Notes: generated by a model not told the origin, from the sequence alone. Counted from the first letter of the stretch, positions 1 through 8,627 are shown. The stretch: 33,249 bases of DNA from Ferruginibacter sp. (GCA_030655145.1 JAURWD010000278.1:1-33249); one strand, 5' to 3'. A program made the numbers and translations.

Positions 1-1089
1 GCAGCAAGGTTTGTGGGACAAAACTGGCAGGACAGTCTAACCATCGGCGCCCTGATGAATACGCGGGGTTTGATGGAACTCGTTGTGTTAAACATCGGCT
101 ACGATCTTGGCATTTTAACGCCTGAAATTTTCGCCATGATGGTCATCATGGCCCTGGTGACAACCTGTATGACCGGGCCGGCCCTTAACCTGATCAATTA
201 TGCATTTCGTAAGCCGGCTGTTGCCGGGGTGGAAACGCAACCGGTGCACAAGGCATTTCGCCTCCTGCTTTCCTTTGGTAATCCCGACACCTCAAAATCG
301 CTCTTGCGGGTGGCTCATAGCCTGGTCAAAAAAAGCATGGGAGACGCAGAAATTACCGCGATGCATCTTTCGCCCAGCAACGAGTTACATGCCTTCAATA
401 TCGATGAGTACGAAAAAGAAAGTTTCAAGCCGATCATAGCTGAATCAAAAAACCTGCACCAGCGCATACAAACTATTTTTAAGGCATCGGGCGACACTGA
501 TGCGGACATTGCCACCATTGCCAACCGGGGCGACTACGATATGCTCTTAATAGGCTTTCAGCAATCCATATACGAAGGAAGTTGGCTGGGAAAGGTGTTG
601 GGTTTACCGGCCCGAATGATAAATCCAAACCGCTTCATCAATAAAGTAACCGGGAAGGAAAAGTTGTTTGAAGGCAACCCCTTTAACCAACGTATGCAAT
701 TGATTCTTTCAAAAACTGAAATACCGGTGGGCATCCTCGTGGATCGCCATTTGTCAAGCATTAAAAAAGCCTTCGTTCCTGTTTTTGATGAATTAGACCA
801 GTTCCTTTTTTCCTACGCGGAGAAATTCCTTCATCATGTTGGCGCACGCATCACCCTTGTAGATATGGCCGGGGATGCCAGCCAGCATACACCAGCTGCA
901 GAATGGATTCGCGAAAGCCAGGTAAAATTTCCAAACCAGGTTACTCTTGGCCGGAACCTGAAAATGGAAAAAAGATTTTTGCAACAATTTGACCTTGTTC
1001 TTATCAGTCTCGACAGTTGGAAAAAATTAGTAACCGCTCAAAGTGACTGGATCAATTTTACTCCCTCAATTTTAATTTTGAAGCCCTAA
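1..1089 (+). CDS. Cation:proton antiporter (CPA2 type), C-terminal part, 5' end outside window
   Basis: The frame is open from base 1, so the gene starts upstream; 362 codons plus the stop are present. The first ~65 residues are the end of a Na+/H+ exchanger membrane domain: the stretch around NTRGLMELVVLNIGYDLG, followed by a hydrophobic helix ending TCMTGPALN, is typical of the last transmembrane helices of CPA2 (KefB/NapA-like) antiporters. The remaining ~280 residues are soluble and resemble two degenerate universal-stress-protein (USP) folds (AFRLLLSFGNPDTSKSLL, later IPVGILVDRH). In this family the tail is thought to sense nucleotides or regulate transport; that role is inferred here. 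The protein would exchange monovalent cations for protons at the inner membrane. The next gene lies 132 bp downstream and is probably a separate unit. Confidence 0.87.
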   Translation, partial: AARFVGQNWQDSLTIGALMNTRGLMELVVLNIGYDLGILTPEIFAMMVIMALVTTCMTGPALNLINYAFRKPAVAGVETQPVHKAFRLLLSFGNPDTSKSLLRVAHSLVKKSMGDAEITAMHLSPSNELHAFNIDEYEKESFKPIIAESKNLHQRIQTIFKASGDTDADIATIANRGDYDMLLIGFQQSIYEGSWLGKVLGLPARMINPNRFINKVTGKEKLFEGNPFNQRMQLILSKTEIPVGILVDRHLSSIKKAFVPVFDELDQFLFSYAEKFLHHVGARITLVDMAGDASQHTPAAEWIRESQVKFPNQVTLGRNLKMEKRFLQQFDLVLISLDSWKKLVTAQSDWINFTPSILILKP

Positions 1090-1221
1090 GTTTTCCTCCT
1101 CCCCAACTTTACTTTCTAACCAATTTTTGCTGTTATTTTTTTATATATAAAAAAGTTAAATCCATCCTACAGCTTTTCATCGTAGCTAAGCAACACGCAA
1201 TTCACCACTAAAAATTTAACG

Positions 1222-2751
1222 ATGAGAAAATCACTTGCTCTTGAAAAGATAGGCATCTGCGCCATCTGCCTGCTCTCCCTTATTTCCTGCAAAAAAGAAA
1301 GTTCCTCGCTGCCTGAAACAGAATCATTCAGCATGAGTATGAAGAAAGATGTCAATGTAACTTTCTATGCACTAGAGGGCGGAACCATGCTCGATAAACT
1401 ATCGACACAAGAACGCCTGCCACTCAGCAGTGCCACCATCACTGGATTACAGATGGGAGAAACAATTTCCGCGATCGACTTCAGGCCCGCAACTGGCCAG
1501 CTATACGGCTTGAGCAGTGCTGGAAGATTATATGTTATTAACCCTGAGACCGGCGCTGCCCGCATGATCGGCAGTTCGGCCATCATGCTTGATGGAACGA
1601 TGGTTGGATTCGATTTCAATCCTACGGTAGATCGCATCCGTGTAGTAACCGATAAAGGCCAGAACCTCCGCCTTAACCCGGAAACGGGCGGTTTAGCAGT
1701 AACTGACCTGCCCATCAATGGTGTAGCAGGAGCGATGGTTACCGGTGCCGCCTATACGAATAACGTGGCCGGTGCTATGACAACAACACTCTACGACATT
1801 GATGTAGCCACTCAAAGCCTGTATAAACAACTGCCACCGAATGATGGCAAACTGGAACTTGTAGGTCTGCTGAAATTAAAAATCAGTGGCGAGGGTGGAT
1901 TTGATATTGAAGCAGGAAGCGGTATCGCTCTCGGCATGTACAAAGTAAACAACCTGCCGGCGCTGATCAAAATTGACCTCATGACAGGGGCTGCGGTTGC
2001 GCTTGACCGTTATGAGAGAAAGAACTACACAGGTATCGCGATACCTACACAACCCGTTGCGTACGCGGTTGATTTGATGAACAATTTACTCATCTTTAAT
2101 CCCACTAACCCAACTACCCAGGTCTCTAAAAAGATCGCTCCTCTTGAAGCAGGAGAAAATATTTTAGGCATCGACTTCAGGCCAGTGAATGGACAGCTTT
2201 ATGCGCTAACCAGCCTCAGCCGGATCCTTACCATCAATGCGTCAAGCGGAGCTGCAGCGGTTGTTGGTACTTTAAGCACATCATTATCCGGGACTGATTT
2301 TGGGTTTGATTTTAACCCCGTTGTGGATCGCATCCGCATCGTGAGTAACACTGGTCAAAACCTGCGTTACAATCCAAATGACCCATTGATGCCAGTTGCG
2401 GTAGATGGCAGCTTAAATCCAGGCACACCGGCTATCACAGCTGCTGCTTATTCAAGCAACTTTGCCGGCACCACGGCTACGATGCTGTTTGATATTGATG
2501 CAAGCACAGACATGCTCTATTTACAAACTCCACCAAACATGGGCACGCTGGTGGCTCGGGGCAGTCTTGGTGTAAATGTTTCTGAAACATCCGGCTTCGA
2601 CATCGGCGGCACAAGTGGTAAAGCATGGGCAATCCTTACGGTACAGGGAACAACAGGTTTGTACGAAATAAACACGGCTACCGGCGCAGCAACATTGTTG
2701 TCAGGCTTTTCATCCGCTGTTAATGGCTTTACAGTTGGGTTAGGTTTTTAA
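1222..2751 (+). CDS. DUF4394 domain lipoprotein with two tandem DUF4394 repeats
   Basis: A 509-residue predicted lipoprotein. The N-terminus has a basic start, a hydrophobic core and a lipobox LISC with the acylated cysteine at residue 23, so it should be anchored in the envelope. The mature part is an internal duplication. Residues ~45-275 and ~278-509 align to each other through IDFRPxxGQLYxLxS, then GFDFNPxVDRIRxVxxxGQNLRxNP, then AAYxxNxAG and a late LYxQxPPN motif. These are hallmarks of DUF4394, a predicted beta-propeller-like domain of unknown function. The start is the first ATG before the signal peptide; no clear Shine-Dalgarno sequence is present, which is normal for Bacteroidota. 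A strong terminator follows 24 bp after the stop, so this is probably a single-gene transcript. The biochemical role is unknown. Confidence 0.88.
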   Translation: MRKSLALEKIGICAICLLSLISCKKESSSLPETESFSMSMKKDVNVTFYALEGGTMLDKLSTQERLPLSSATITGLQMGETISAIDFRPATGQLYGLSSAGRLYVINPETGAARMIGSSAIMLDGTMVGFDFNPTVDRIRVVTDKGQNLRLNPETGGLAVTDLPINGVAGAMVTGAAYTNNVAGAMTTTLYDIDVATQSLYKQLPPNDGKLELVGLLKLKISGEGGFDIEAGSGIALGMYKVNNLPALIKIDLMTGAAVALDRYERKNYTGIAIPTQPVAYAVDLMNNLLIFNPTNPTTQVSKKIAPLEAGENILGIDFRPVNGQLYALTSLSRILTINASSGAAAVVGTLSTSLSGTDFGFDFNPVVDRIRIVSNTGQNLRYNPNDPLMPVAVDGSLNPGTPAITAAAYSSNFAGTTATMLFDIDASTDMLYLQTPPNMGTLVARGSLGVNVSETSGFDIGGTSGKAWAILTVQGTTGLYEINTATGAATLLSGFSSAVNGFTVGLGF

Positions 2752-2774
2752 TCGAAATAAGAATTTTTTTGCGA

Positions 2775-2807
2775 GGCTCCGGGTTCTTCCGGGGCCTTTT
2801 TTATTAT
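2775..2807 (+). terminator. Rho-independent terminator after the DUF4394 gene
   Basis: A hairpin with arms GGCTCCGG and CCGGGGCC (one G-T wobble) and a short loop is followed directly by a run of six T. It lies 24 bp after the stop of the DUF4394 gene. Confidence 0.85.
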
Positions 2808-2957
2808 TCAAAACTTAGTTTCGATTTTTGGCGCGTTGTTGGTTGTTAAATCTTTAAATCCTTCGGATAAAATAATAATTTTACACCGCGACTTTTACAA
2901 GGATCCGTCAAAAGATTTTTAGAAATGTTCGCTCACCCACCAGCAAAATTCACCTAC

Positions 2958-3599
2958 ATGTATTCGCCCAAATGGCTTCTGCCCTTTATTATTATTTGCT
3001 GCCATTCGTATGTGCTGACTGCCCAGCCGATCATTACGAAACTGGCCAAATCGAGCCTGGGAAAATCTTTCAAATATGCCGGCAACTTTATCGATGCCAT
3101 CCAATGGAAAGACAGTCTTGGAGAAAATATTGTCATTCGTTCTCATTCGGGTATTTACCAATCACCCGCCGATCGGGATAACGGCACCAACAGTTCAGCA
3201 CTTTTTGCATACCGCTATATTTTGAAAAATGATACCGCCGACCTCGGGTGGAAGATGACAGATTTTATTAAAGCCTGTGAACTTGATATCACCTGCAATT
3301 TTCTCCAGGAAGGCCTGGTAGTGACCGACCTGGATAATAATAATGTTGCTGAAGTATGGCTGGTCTATCAAAAAGCCTGCAGGGGCGATGTAAGTCCGGC
3401 CGATATGAAAATATTAATGAACGAGGGCAAGAAAAAATCTGTTATGTCTGGCGTGCGCCGGATACAGATCAGCAAAACTGAAGTTATCGGGGGAGAGTAT
3501 AAGTTTGACGCCTCTTTTAAGTCCGGGAATACATTGTTCCGGCAATATGCAAAGAAGCTGTGGAAGCAATTTTTGACGACGGACCTGGAAGCGCTCTAA
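2958..3599 (+). CDS. Secreted hypothetical protein (resembles M949_RS01915-type family)
   Basis: About 213 residues with an N-terminal signal peptide (MYSPKWLLPFIIICCHSYV, likely cleavage after LTAQ). I place the start at 2958 because the signal peptide begins there; an in-frame ATG at 2925 would add 11 residues ahead of it. The mature protein contains VTDLDNNNVAEVWLVY, an FG-GAP/calcium-loop-like DxDNNN motif, then QKACRGDVSPADMKILMNEGKKK. From memory this resembles Bacteroidota proteins automatically named 'M949_RS01915 family surface polysaccharide biosynthesis protein'; that name is not backed by any visible catalytic motif. It is convergent with the nucleotidase gene, leaving a 32-bp gap. 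Its function is unknown. Confidence 0.75.
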   Translation: MYSPKWLLPFIIICCHSYVLTAQPIITKLAKSSLGKSFKYAGNFIDAIQWKDSLGENIVIRSHSGIYQSPADRDNGTNSSALFAYRYILKNDTADLGWKMTDFIKACELDITCNFLQEGLVVTDLDNNNVAEVWLVYQKACRGDVSPADMKILMNEGKKKSVMSGVRRIQISKTEVIGGEYKFDASFKSGNTLFRQYAKKLWKQFLTTDLEAL

Positions 3600-3631
3600 T
3601 CCCTCCTGACGACGCCTTTATAAAATAATCA

Positions 3632-4150
3632 TCAGGAAAGCAGCAGCTTTTCCAATTGCAGCCAGTCATCCACCCGGGTATGAATGCCCGGATCTCTCAA
3701 CTGGTTATGCGGCTGCGTAAACAGGTAGGTTGTCCCGGTAAAAACATCCAGGTTCCTGAAATGATCGTCCACCATAATGTCGGCCTTAATAATATCCTTT
3801 GACCCACAAAAAACCATTTGCCGCCAGGTAATAAATGGAAAGTGTTCATTCAGCCAGGCTTGCTTTTCACCTAAACTATTGGGAAATTCCATCGCGGCAG
3901 AAACAATGAATAACTGGTACTGCTGGTTTATTTTTTCAAGCACGCGCTGTCCATGAGCCATCAGCGGTGCAGAACGAAAGAAGCCCGGGCTATTAACATA
4001 ATCAAGCGCATTTGGAAATGCTTCTCCTTCCGGCCTGCCGATGGTGTCTTCGTGCTTCATTACCTTACCCGTTTCTTCGGTATAGTAGCGGTCAAACTGG
4101 CTATACACATCTGCCAATACACCGTCCATATCAACTGCAATTCTTTTCAT
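3632..4150 (-). CDS. 5'(3')-deoxyribonucleotidase-like HAD phosphatase (NT5C type)
   Basis: A 172-residue cytosolic enzyme of the HAD superfamily. Motif I is DMDGVLAD (nucleophile D7, acid/base D9), motif II is the serine in FIVSAA (S84), motif III is a lysine in KDIIKAD (K118 or K122), and motif IV is the acidic pair in MVDDH (D128/D129). The length and the insert after motif I (EDTIGRPEGEAFPNA) fit the NT5C family, which removes phosphate from deoxyribonucleoside monophosphates; substrate preference cannot be read from sequence. The ATG start gives motif I at the expected distance from the N-terminus. The gene is transcribed away from the DUF1624 gene across a 229-bp divergent region. Confidence 0.87.
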   Translation of the reverse strand: MKRIAVDMDGVLADVYSQFDRYYTEETGKVMKHEDTIGRPEGEAFPNALDYVNSPGFFRSAPLMAHGQRVLEKINQQYQLFIVSAAMEFPNSLGEKQAWLNEHFPFITWRQMVFCGSKDIIKADIMVDDHFRNLDVFTGTTYLFTQPHNQLRDPGIHTRVDDWLQLEKLLLS

Positions 4151-4379
4151 TGTCGCCTCTTTTATTTTTTTCGCAATAGCCTAACAGCAACGATTGTCCG
4201 AAAAATTAATTTGCGAACAAACAGTCATTGATCGCTTCAAACTTTTCGTCAACAAAGCTAAGGACTCTGCCTGATTCCGATGATGCAGAAACCGTTGCAG
4301 CTCCCCAAATAGATTATTTACAGAAGAAGAATTCTAAACCGCAGAAGATCTCTGTTGTTCTCTTTCATATCTTAGAAGC

Positions 4380-5549
4380 ATGGATACACGCCATTCTTCG
4401 CGCATCACCTCGATTGATATTCTTCGCGGCCTTGTTATGATCATCATGGCACTTGATCACACCCGCGATTTTTTTCACGTTACCGCCATGACTGCCGATC
4501 CCCTGGCTACGACTAACCCGGACGTTCCCTTGTACTTCACCCGCTGGATCACCCATTTTTGTGCACCCATCTTTGTTTTCCTTTCGGGCCTGTCAGCATA
4601 CCTTTCTTCAAAAAACAAAACAAAAGCAGCTGCCAGTGCCTTTCTTTTGAAAAGAGGTTTTTGGTTGCTAGTTGTCGAGGTGGTCGTAATTACCCTGGGA
4701 CTCACCTTTAATCCGCTGTATAGTTTCGTCTTGTTGCAGGTGATCTGGGCCATTGGCTGGAGCATGATCATCCTGGGGTTGCTGCTGCGTTTTTCTTTTG
4801 CAGCTGTGCTCGCGGTAGGATCAATTCTCTTTTTCGGGCACAACATTTCTGATCTATTGACTTTACCCCAATCTGGCTGGGCGGGCAACCTGGTTAAAAT
4901 ATTATTTACGGCAAGAGGAACCATTTTGCCGGTTTCCAGTACACATATTATTGGCGTATTTTATGCAATCCTTCCCTGGACCGGCGTTATGCTTGTTGGC
5001 TACTGCGTTGGTTACTGGTATCGCAAAGAATTTTCAGCGGTGCAAAGGAAAAAGCTGCTGCTGGTCACAGGGCTTACAATGATTGGTTTATTCATCCTGC
5101 TTAGATTTTTTAATTGGTATGGCGAGCCGACCAGCTGGGACAAAGAAACAATTCTCTCCTTCCTGAACACAAGCAAATACCCACCTTCGCTGCAGTATCT
5201 TTTTATGACGCTCGGACCGGGATTTGTCCTTCTCTCCCTGCTTGAGAATGTCCATACAAAGCTGTCGGAAGTCATTTCGGTTTACGGTCGCGTTCCGTTT
5301 TTTTATTACGTGCTTCATTTCTACATCCTTCATACCTTATTGGTTATCTTATTTTTCGCGACAGGATACAACGCGTCTCAGATCGTTGATCCGCAGGTGC
5401 CCTTCCTTTTTCGCCCCGCAAATTTTGGTTTCAACCTGGTGATCGTTTATGTGATCTGGATGTCAGTAGTCGCTGTGCTCTACCTGCCTTGCCGCTGGTT
5501 TCATCAATTTAAATCGACCCATTCGCAATGGTGGTTACGATATCTGTAG
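4380..5549 (+). CDS. DUF1624 / heparan-alpha-glucosaminide N-acetyltransferase-like membrane protein
   Basis: A 389-residue polytopic membrane protein with roughly ten hydrophobic helices. The N-terminus carries the family signature SIDILRGLVMIIMALDHTRD (residues 11-30), matching the DxLRGxxxxxMxxDHxxDF pattern of DUF1624/HGSNAT_cat proteins. Relatives include the human lysosomal acetyltransferase HGSNAT, which moves an acetyl group across a membrane. Bacterial members are usually unassigned, so an acyl transfer to a cell-envelope sugar is inference only. The ATG was chosen because the signature then lies at its usual position. The CsbD-like gene follows after 48 bp on the same strand and could be co-transcribed. 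Confidence 0.85.
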   Translation: MDTRHSSRITSIDILRGLVMIIMALDHTRDFFHVTAMTADPLATTNPDVPLYFTRWITHFCAPIFVFLSGLSAYLSSKNKTKAAASAFLLKRGFWLLVVEVVVITLGLTFNPLYSFVLLQVIWAIGWSMIILGLLLRFSFAAVLAVGSILFFGHNISDLLTLPQSGWAGNLVKILFTARGTILPVSSTHIIGVFYAILPWTGVMLVGYCVGYWYRKEFSAVQRKKLLLVTGLTMIGLFILLRFFNWYGEPTSWDKETILSFLNTSKYPPSLQYLFMTLGPGFVLLSLLENVHTKLSEVISVYGRVPFFYYVLHFYILHTLLVILFFATGYNASQIVDPQVPFLFRPANFGFNLVIVYVIWMSVVAVLYLPCRWFHQFKSTHSQWWLRYL

Positions 5550-5597
5550 TCCTGGGGTATAATAGAAAGATGGCTTAGATATTGATGTCCACATCGT

Positions 5598-5810
5598 ATG
5601 GATACACAACTTAAATTAGAAGCTCCCTGGGAAGAAGTAAAAGAAAAACTGAAAGAAGTGCACGCTGATTTAACAGATGAAGACCTTGAATACGCACCCG
5701 GCCAGGAGCAGCAATTGCTTGAACGTGTTTCAAAGATCATTGGGAAAGACATTGCTGCAACAAAGGGTTGGATCGAAAGCGTTTCTTTCAACAAGAATAT
5801 TGCCTCCTGA
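5598..5810 (+). CDS. CsbD-like small stress protein
   Basis: A 70-residue acidic helical protein. The order WEEVKEKLKEVHADLTDEDL, then YAPGQEQQLLERVSKIIGK, then a final tryptophan-containing helix (TKGWIES) matches the CsbD/UPF0337 pattern, in which a lysine-rich helix is followed by LTDxDL and a GKxxELxGRLQ-type helix. In other bacteria such proteins are induced in general stress; their molecular role is unknown. The start is the only reasonable ATG, 48 bp after the DUF1624 stop. The 232 bp that follow (5811-6042) show no gene or clear terminator. Confidence 0.82.
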   Translation: MDTQLKLEAPWEEVKEKLKEVHADLTDEDLEYAPGQEQQLLERVSKIIGKDIAATKGWIESVSFNKNIAS

Positions 5811-6042
5811 GTTTAATATTCAATGCTACACTGGTTGTGCCTTTATTCGGCAAATGCCTCCACATGGCATAGCGTTACCGTGATTTTTATCGCCTGATTT
5901 CAAACGGTGAAGTGAAAATTTATCCTGTCTTTATTAGGATAAGATTTGAATTCTTGATAAGCTTACGGCATGAATCCTGCCTTCTTAAGGGCAAGTTCTC
6001 AACCTTTTTCCTGGGTTGGTTGAACGTCAATTAACCGCTACA

Positions 6043-6660
6043 TTACTGCAGGTAGAAATGATCTTCTTCGCTGTTCTCTGTCCAGTCATACTCGATCTCA
6101 AAAGCAACTTTTCGGGCAAATTCAAGGCCGTGCTGATCAGCGAGGAAACCCAGGACCATGTCCATCCCGGCACTTACGCCAGCTGAGGTATAAAATTTTC
6201 CATCCTTAACCCAGCGTGCTTTTTTTACCCATTCAACCTGCTCGCGCTGAGCGACCACCCAATCAAAGGCGCGCTTGTTCGTGGTGGCTTTGCGCCCGTC
6301 GAGCAGGCCGGTTTTAGCCAGCAATGCCGTGCCGGTGCAAACGGTCAACACGTGGTTCGTCTTGTTTGAAATTTCGCGTAGAAAGTCAATAAGTATTGCG
6401 TTCTCAACTCCGGGCCTGGTACCGTAGCCACCCGGGACCAGGAAGATGTCGCATGCTGTCAGTGCATCTAACGGTTGAGATAAGATGGAGACTCCGTGGT
6501 AATTGGAGACAAGTCCGCCGGCAAGCGAATAGAAAGATACCTTATAGTGATCTTTTAGCCGGCCAAAAATCTCCACCGGTCCGAAGACGTCCAGGGTTTC
6601 AAAATCTTCAAATAGTAGCACGGCTACCGTATATTGTTTAGCTGGTGAGTTTTCGTCCAT
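6043..6660 (-). CDS. DJ-1/PfpI family protein (class I glutamine amidotransferase-like)
   Basis: A 205-residue predicted cytosolic protein. It has the family's nucleophile elbow LTVCTGTALLAKTGLLDG with the reactive cysteine at residue 108, an acidic residue near the N-terminus in LFEDFETLDVFGP (E21) that could tune it as in DJ-1, and the conserved LVPGGYGTR loop around residue 75. The ATTNKRAFDW segment after the cysteine is typical of the subgroup that includes isonitrile hydratase and the N-terminal domains of some AraC-type regulators. There is no DNA-binding domain here, so it is a stand-alone enzyme-like member. The substrate is not predictable. The hypothetical secreted protein gene lies upstream on the same strand, 36 bp away, so the two may form an operon. 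Confidence 0.86.
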   Translation of the reverse strand: MDENSPAKQYTVAVLLFEDFETLDVFGPVEIFGRLKDHYKVSFYSLAGGLVSNYHGVSILSQPLDALTACDIFLVPGGYGTRPGVENAILIDFLREISNKTNHVLTVCTGTALLAKTGLLDGRKATTNKRAFDWVVAQREQVEWVKKARWVKDGKFYTSAGVSAGMDMVLGFLADQHGLEFARKVAFEIEYDWTENSEEDHFYLQ

Positions 6661-6696
6661 ATTTCAAACTATTGATCCGGCAATCCATCGCACGGT

Positions 6697-7335
6697 TTAT
6701 AAATAAAGCTCTTCCTTGTATTTCGGGAATACAATTTTGATATCCTTCAGATTTCTATTTCCCAGGTTGAGTTTTATTCCTTTCCTGTACATCACTTCTT
6801 CTTCCCTTTTGTAAATCTCCTGGTCCTTTTCGCAATCTTCAAACTCTTTTTGATAAAGCAATTTCCCGGTAGAAAGATTAAAGTCGATGGTCGTCCAATA
6901 CTCACAGGGTTTACCCGCATGGCTGGAATAACCGATCAGTTCGAACTCGTTGTGCTGAAACCGGTATTTATCATGATGCGACCATTTCCAGCTACTGCCA
7001 CCCGCGACACTAATGATGAGCAGTCCATTTTTAATGTCGATCTCCTGGAAGGGATCGCCCATCATACCACCTTGTTCACTTTTCAAAACTGCGTTGACCG
7101 ATCTTTTCCAAACTGTCCATTTTGAATCTTTTTGTTTTAGCACAAAGATTTCCCGCGTAATGCCATCTTCCGTGGTGTCAGTCGTATTATACACGCCCAC
7201 CTTTTCAGGTACACCATCTTTATCCAGGTCCCCGGTTTTTTCTTCGAGTAATACATAATCTTTCGGAATTACAAATTCCTGGGCGCTGAGGGTAATTTGT
7301 GTGAAAAAGCAGAACAGGATAATGATCGGTTTCAT
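6697..7335 (-). CDS. Secreted hypothetical protein
   Basis: 212 residues with a clear signal peptide (MKPIIILFCFFTQITLSAQ, cleavage likely after SAQ). The mature protein begins with GDLDKDGVPEKVGVYN, which resembles an FG-GAP/VCBS or calcium-binding loop, followed by WTVWKRS and a lysine- and glutamate-rich C-terminus. The overall theme, a short secreted protein with a DLDxDxxxE motif, is shared with the protein at 2958-3599, but I see no convincing full-length similarity. It lies 36 bp upstream of the DJ-1/PfpI gene on the same strand and is divergent from the small membrane protein at 7369. The function is unknown. Confidence 0.75.
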   Translation of the reverse strand: MKPIIILFCFFTQITLSAQEFVIPKDYVLLEEKTGDLDKDGVPEKVGVYNTTDTTEDGITREIFVLKQKDSKWTVWKRSVNAVLKSEQGGMMGDPFQEIDIKNGLLIISVAGGSSWKWSHHDKYRFQHNEFELIGYSSHAGKPCEYWTTIDFNLSTGKLLYQKEFEDCEKDQEIYKREEEVMYRKGIKLNLGNRNLKDIKIVFPKYKEELYL

Positions 7336-7368
7336 AAATTGTGTGATCTTTCAAATCAAGCTTGCACC

Positions 7369-7560
7369 ATGACCTTTTTGTCTGAAATCTCGTTCCTGGG
7401 ACAAAACATTTTAGCAGCATTTGCCTGTTTTATGTTTGTGCTGTTTATGTCTGTATTGCTGATGGTATTCTACATCACCAAGAAGCAACTAAAGCACCAG
7501 ATTCAACAGTTAACCCTGGAAAATAATCGCCTGCAGGAGAGATTGGCTGAGCATTCCTAG
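7369..7560 (+). CDS. Small membrane protein with coiled-coil tail
   Basis: 63 residues. One strongly hydrophobic helix (ILAAFACFMFVLFMSVLLMV) is followed by a basic stop-transfer (KKQLKHQ) and an amphipathic leucine-zipper-like helix (QQLTLENNRLQERLAEH) with leucines at heptad-like spacing. I chose the ATG at 7369; an upstream in-frame start would add a polar segment overlapping the divergent gene. Its start is 33 bp from the divergent gene at 6697-7335, so the two share a very short promoter region. The layout resembles single-span scaffold proteins such as those of cell-division or envelope complexes, but no family is recognised. Confidence 0.6.
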   Translation: MTFLSEISFLGQNILAAFACFMFVLFMSVLLMVFYITKKQLKHQIQQLTLENNRLQERLAEHS

Positions 7561-7579
7561 AAGCGATCGTCACCCGGGA

Positions 7580-8530
7580 TCATTTCACAGGTGTGGGTAT
7601 GCGCAATTCCTTTTTAAAAAAATTCCAGGCTTCCAGGTATACGTCAATATCCTTCGGGTAATCGTGTTTCCCGTTATTTACGGTCAATAATTCCACTGAA
7701 GGTTTTCCCCTTTTTCGGTAACTGCTGCGTACGATGGTTTTTCCGTCGGTAGGGTCTACGTCTGGTAACAAAGTTGTTTTGGGTTTGCCCTTGTATCCCG
7801 CGAGTTGTGCCCAGTATTTGAAAGTAGCTTCTGTGGATCTAACGGTGCCGAGGCGTGCGCCCGTAACTTTTACTTCACCTCCGTTGAAAGGATTTACCGG
7901 GTCATCCGTTCCGTTGATGATCATAACCGGAACCGGGATCCCGCTGGCGACACAATCCATGTTTGCGGAATCCGGAAGGTTAGCAACGATCGCGGCGATC
8001 GCGGAAATTTTCCCGGGCATAGTCAGCGCCAGTTTGTAGGCCATATGACCCCCTCCTGACATTCCTGTTGCAAATACGTGCCGTTCATTTACCTCGTAAC
8101 GCCGGCTAAAATAATGGATCATTGAATCAAAAAACGCGGCTTCATTTACATTTTCCTGGTTGGCGGCGGAGGTTGCTACCAGGCGGCATTCGTTCCAGTA
8201 TTTTTTGTACCCGTCCGGATAAACGATGAGCAAATTCTCGCGCTCACTCATCGCCTCAATTTTGGCAGCGCCGTTAATCATCTGCCGGCCGTTCCCTCCC
8301 GAACCATGCATGATGAAAAACAGGCTTCTTCCCGCAGACGGGCTGGCAGATTTGTTGAAATGAAAGCTCCGATAATTTCCTTCGATCAATACGGAATCGC
8401 TTATCAGCTGCGCCTGGCTGACGTGACTGGTTATCGTTACTCCTATCATCATCACGAATGTTGGCGCTGAGAATCGTTTCAGAAGTTTATGCATTCCTGT
8501 AAAATAATTCATGTTGCGATCATTGGTCAT
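7580..8530 (-). CDS. Secreted PHB-depolymerase/feruloyl-esterase-type alpha/beta hydrolase
   Basis: 316 residues. A signal peptide lies near the N-terminus, with the hydrophobic core at residues 22-40 and cleavage probably after SQAQ; the ATG at 8530 gives a long n-region, and in-frame ATGs at 8512 and 8494 are possible. The fold signature is complete: oxyanion segment HGSGGNG (75-81), nucleophile elbow GMSGGGHM with S158, acid in NGTDDPVNPFNGG (D209 or D210), and histidine in NNGKHDYP (H289). This matches the esterase/LpqC family (esterase_PHB), whose members cleave polyhydroxybutyrate or feruloyl and acetyl esters on plant polysaccharides. The exact ester is not predictable. It is divergent from the membrane protein/HTH pair and shares its operator-bearing promoter region. 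Confidence 0.87.
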   Translation of the reverse strand: MTNDRNMNYFTGMHKLLKRFSAPTFVMMIGVTITSHVSQAQLISDSVLIEGNYRSFHFNKSASPSAGRSLFFIMHGSGGNGRQMINGAAKIEAMSERENLLIVYPDGYKKYWNECRLVATSAANQENVNEAAFFDSMIHYFSRRYEVNERHVFATGMSGGGHMAYKLALTMPGKISAIAAIVANLPDSANMDCVASGIPVPVMIINGTDDPVNPFNGGEVKVTGARLGTVRSTEATFKYWAQLAGYKGKPKTTLLPDVDPTDGKTIVRSSYRKRGKPSVELLTVNNGKHDYPKDIDVYLEAWNFFKKELRIPTPVK

Positions 8531-8578
8531 TTTTCAAAGAAGTTTTTACTGAGACCTACTAGGCTGTGTTAAAATTAT

Positions 8579-8627
8579 CTTACATAATGTAAGAAATACC
8601 TTACTCAATGTAAGGAATACATTACAT
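8579..8627. promoter_or_regulatory. Three operator-like sites phased at 21 bp
   Basis: The divergent promoter region holds a perfect inverted repeat CTTACAT-A-ATGTAAG at 8579-8593. A second site in the same register, CTTACTC-A-ATGTAAG, lies at 8600-8614, and a third half-site, ATTACAT, at 8621-8627. The starts are exactly 21 bp apart, two helical turns, so all would face the same side of the DNA. The most likely ligand is the XRE regulator encoded at 9112-9312 (autoregulation); this is inference. The sites could also act on the esterase gene at 7580-8530. Confidence 0.7.

Noticed and set aside
1137-1154. Perfect A/T palindrome TTTTTT-ATATAT-AAAAAA
   Set aside because: It could be a weak terminator or part of a promoter for the DUF4394 gene, but such A/T palindromes occur often by chance in intergenic DNA.
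4228-4440. 70-codon frame overlapping the start of the DUF1624 gene
   Set aside because: It overlaps a well-supported gene in another frame and has no recognisable features.
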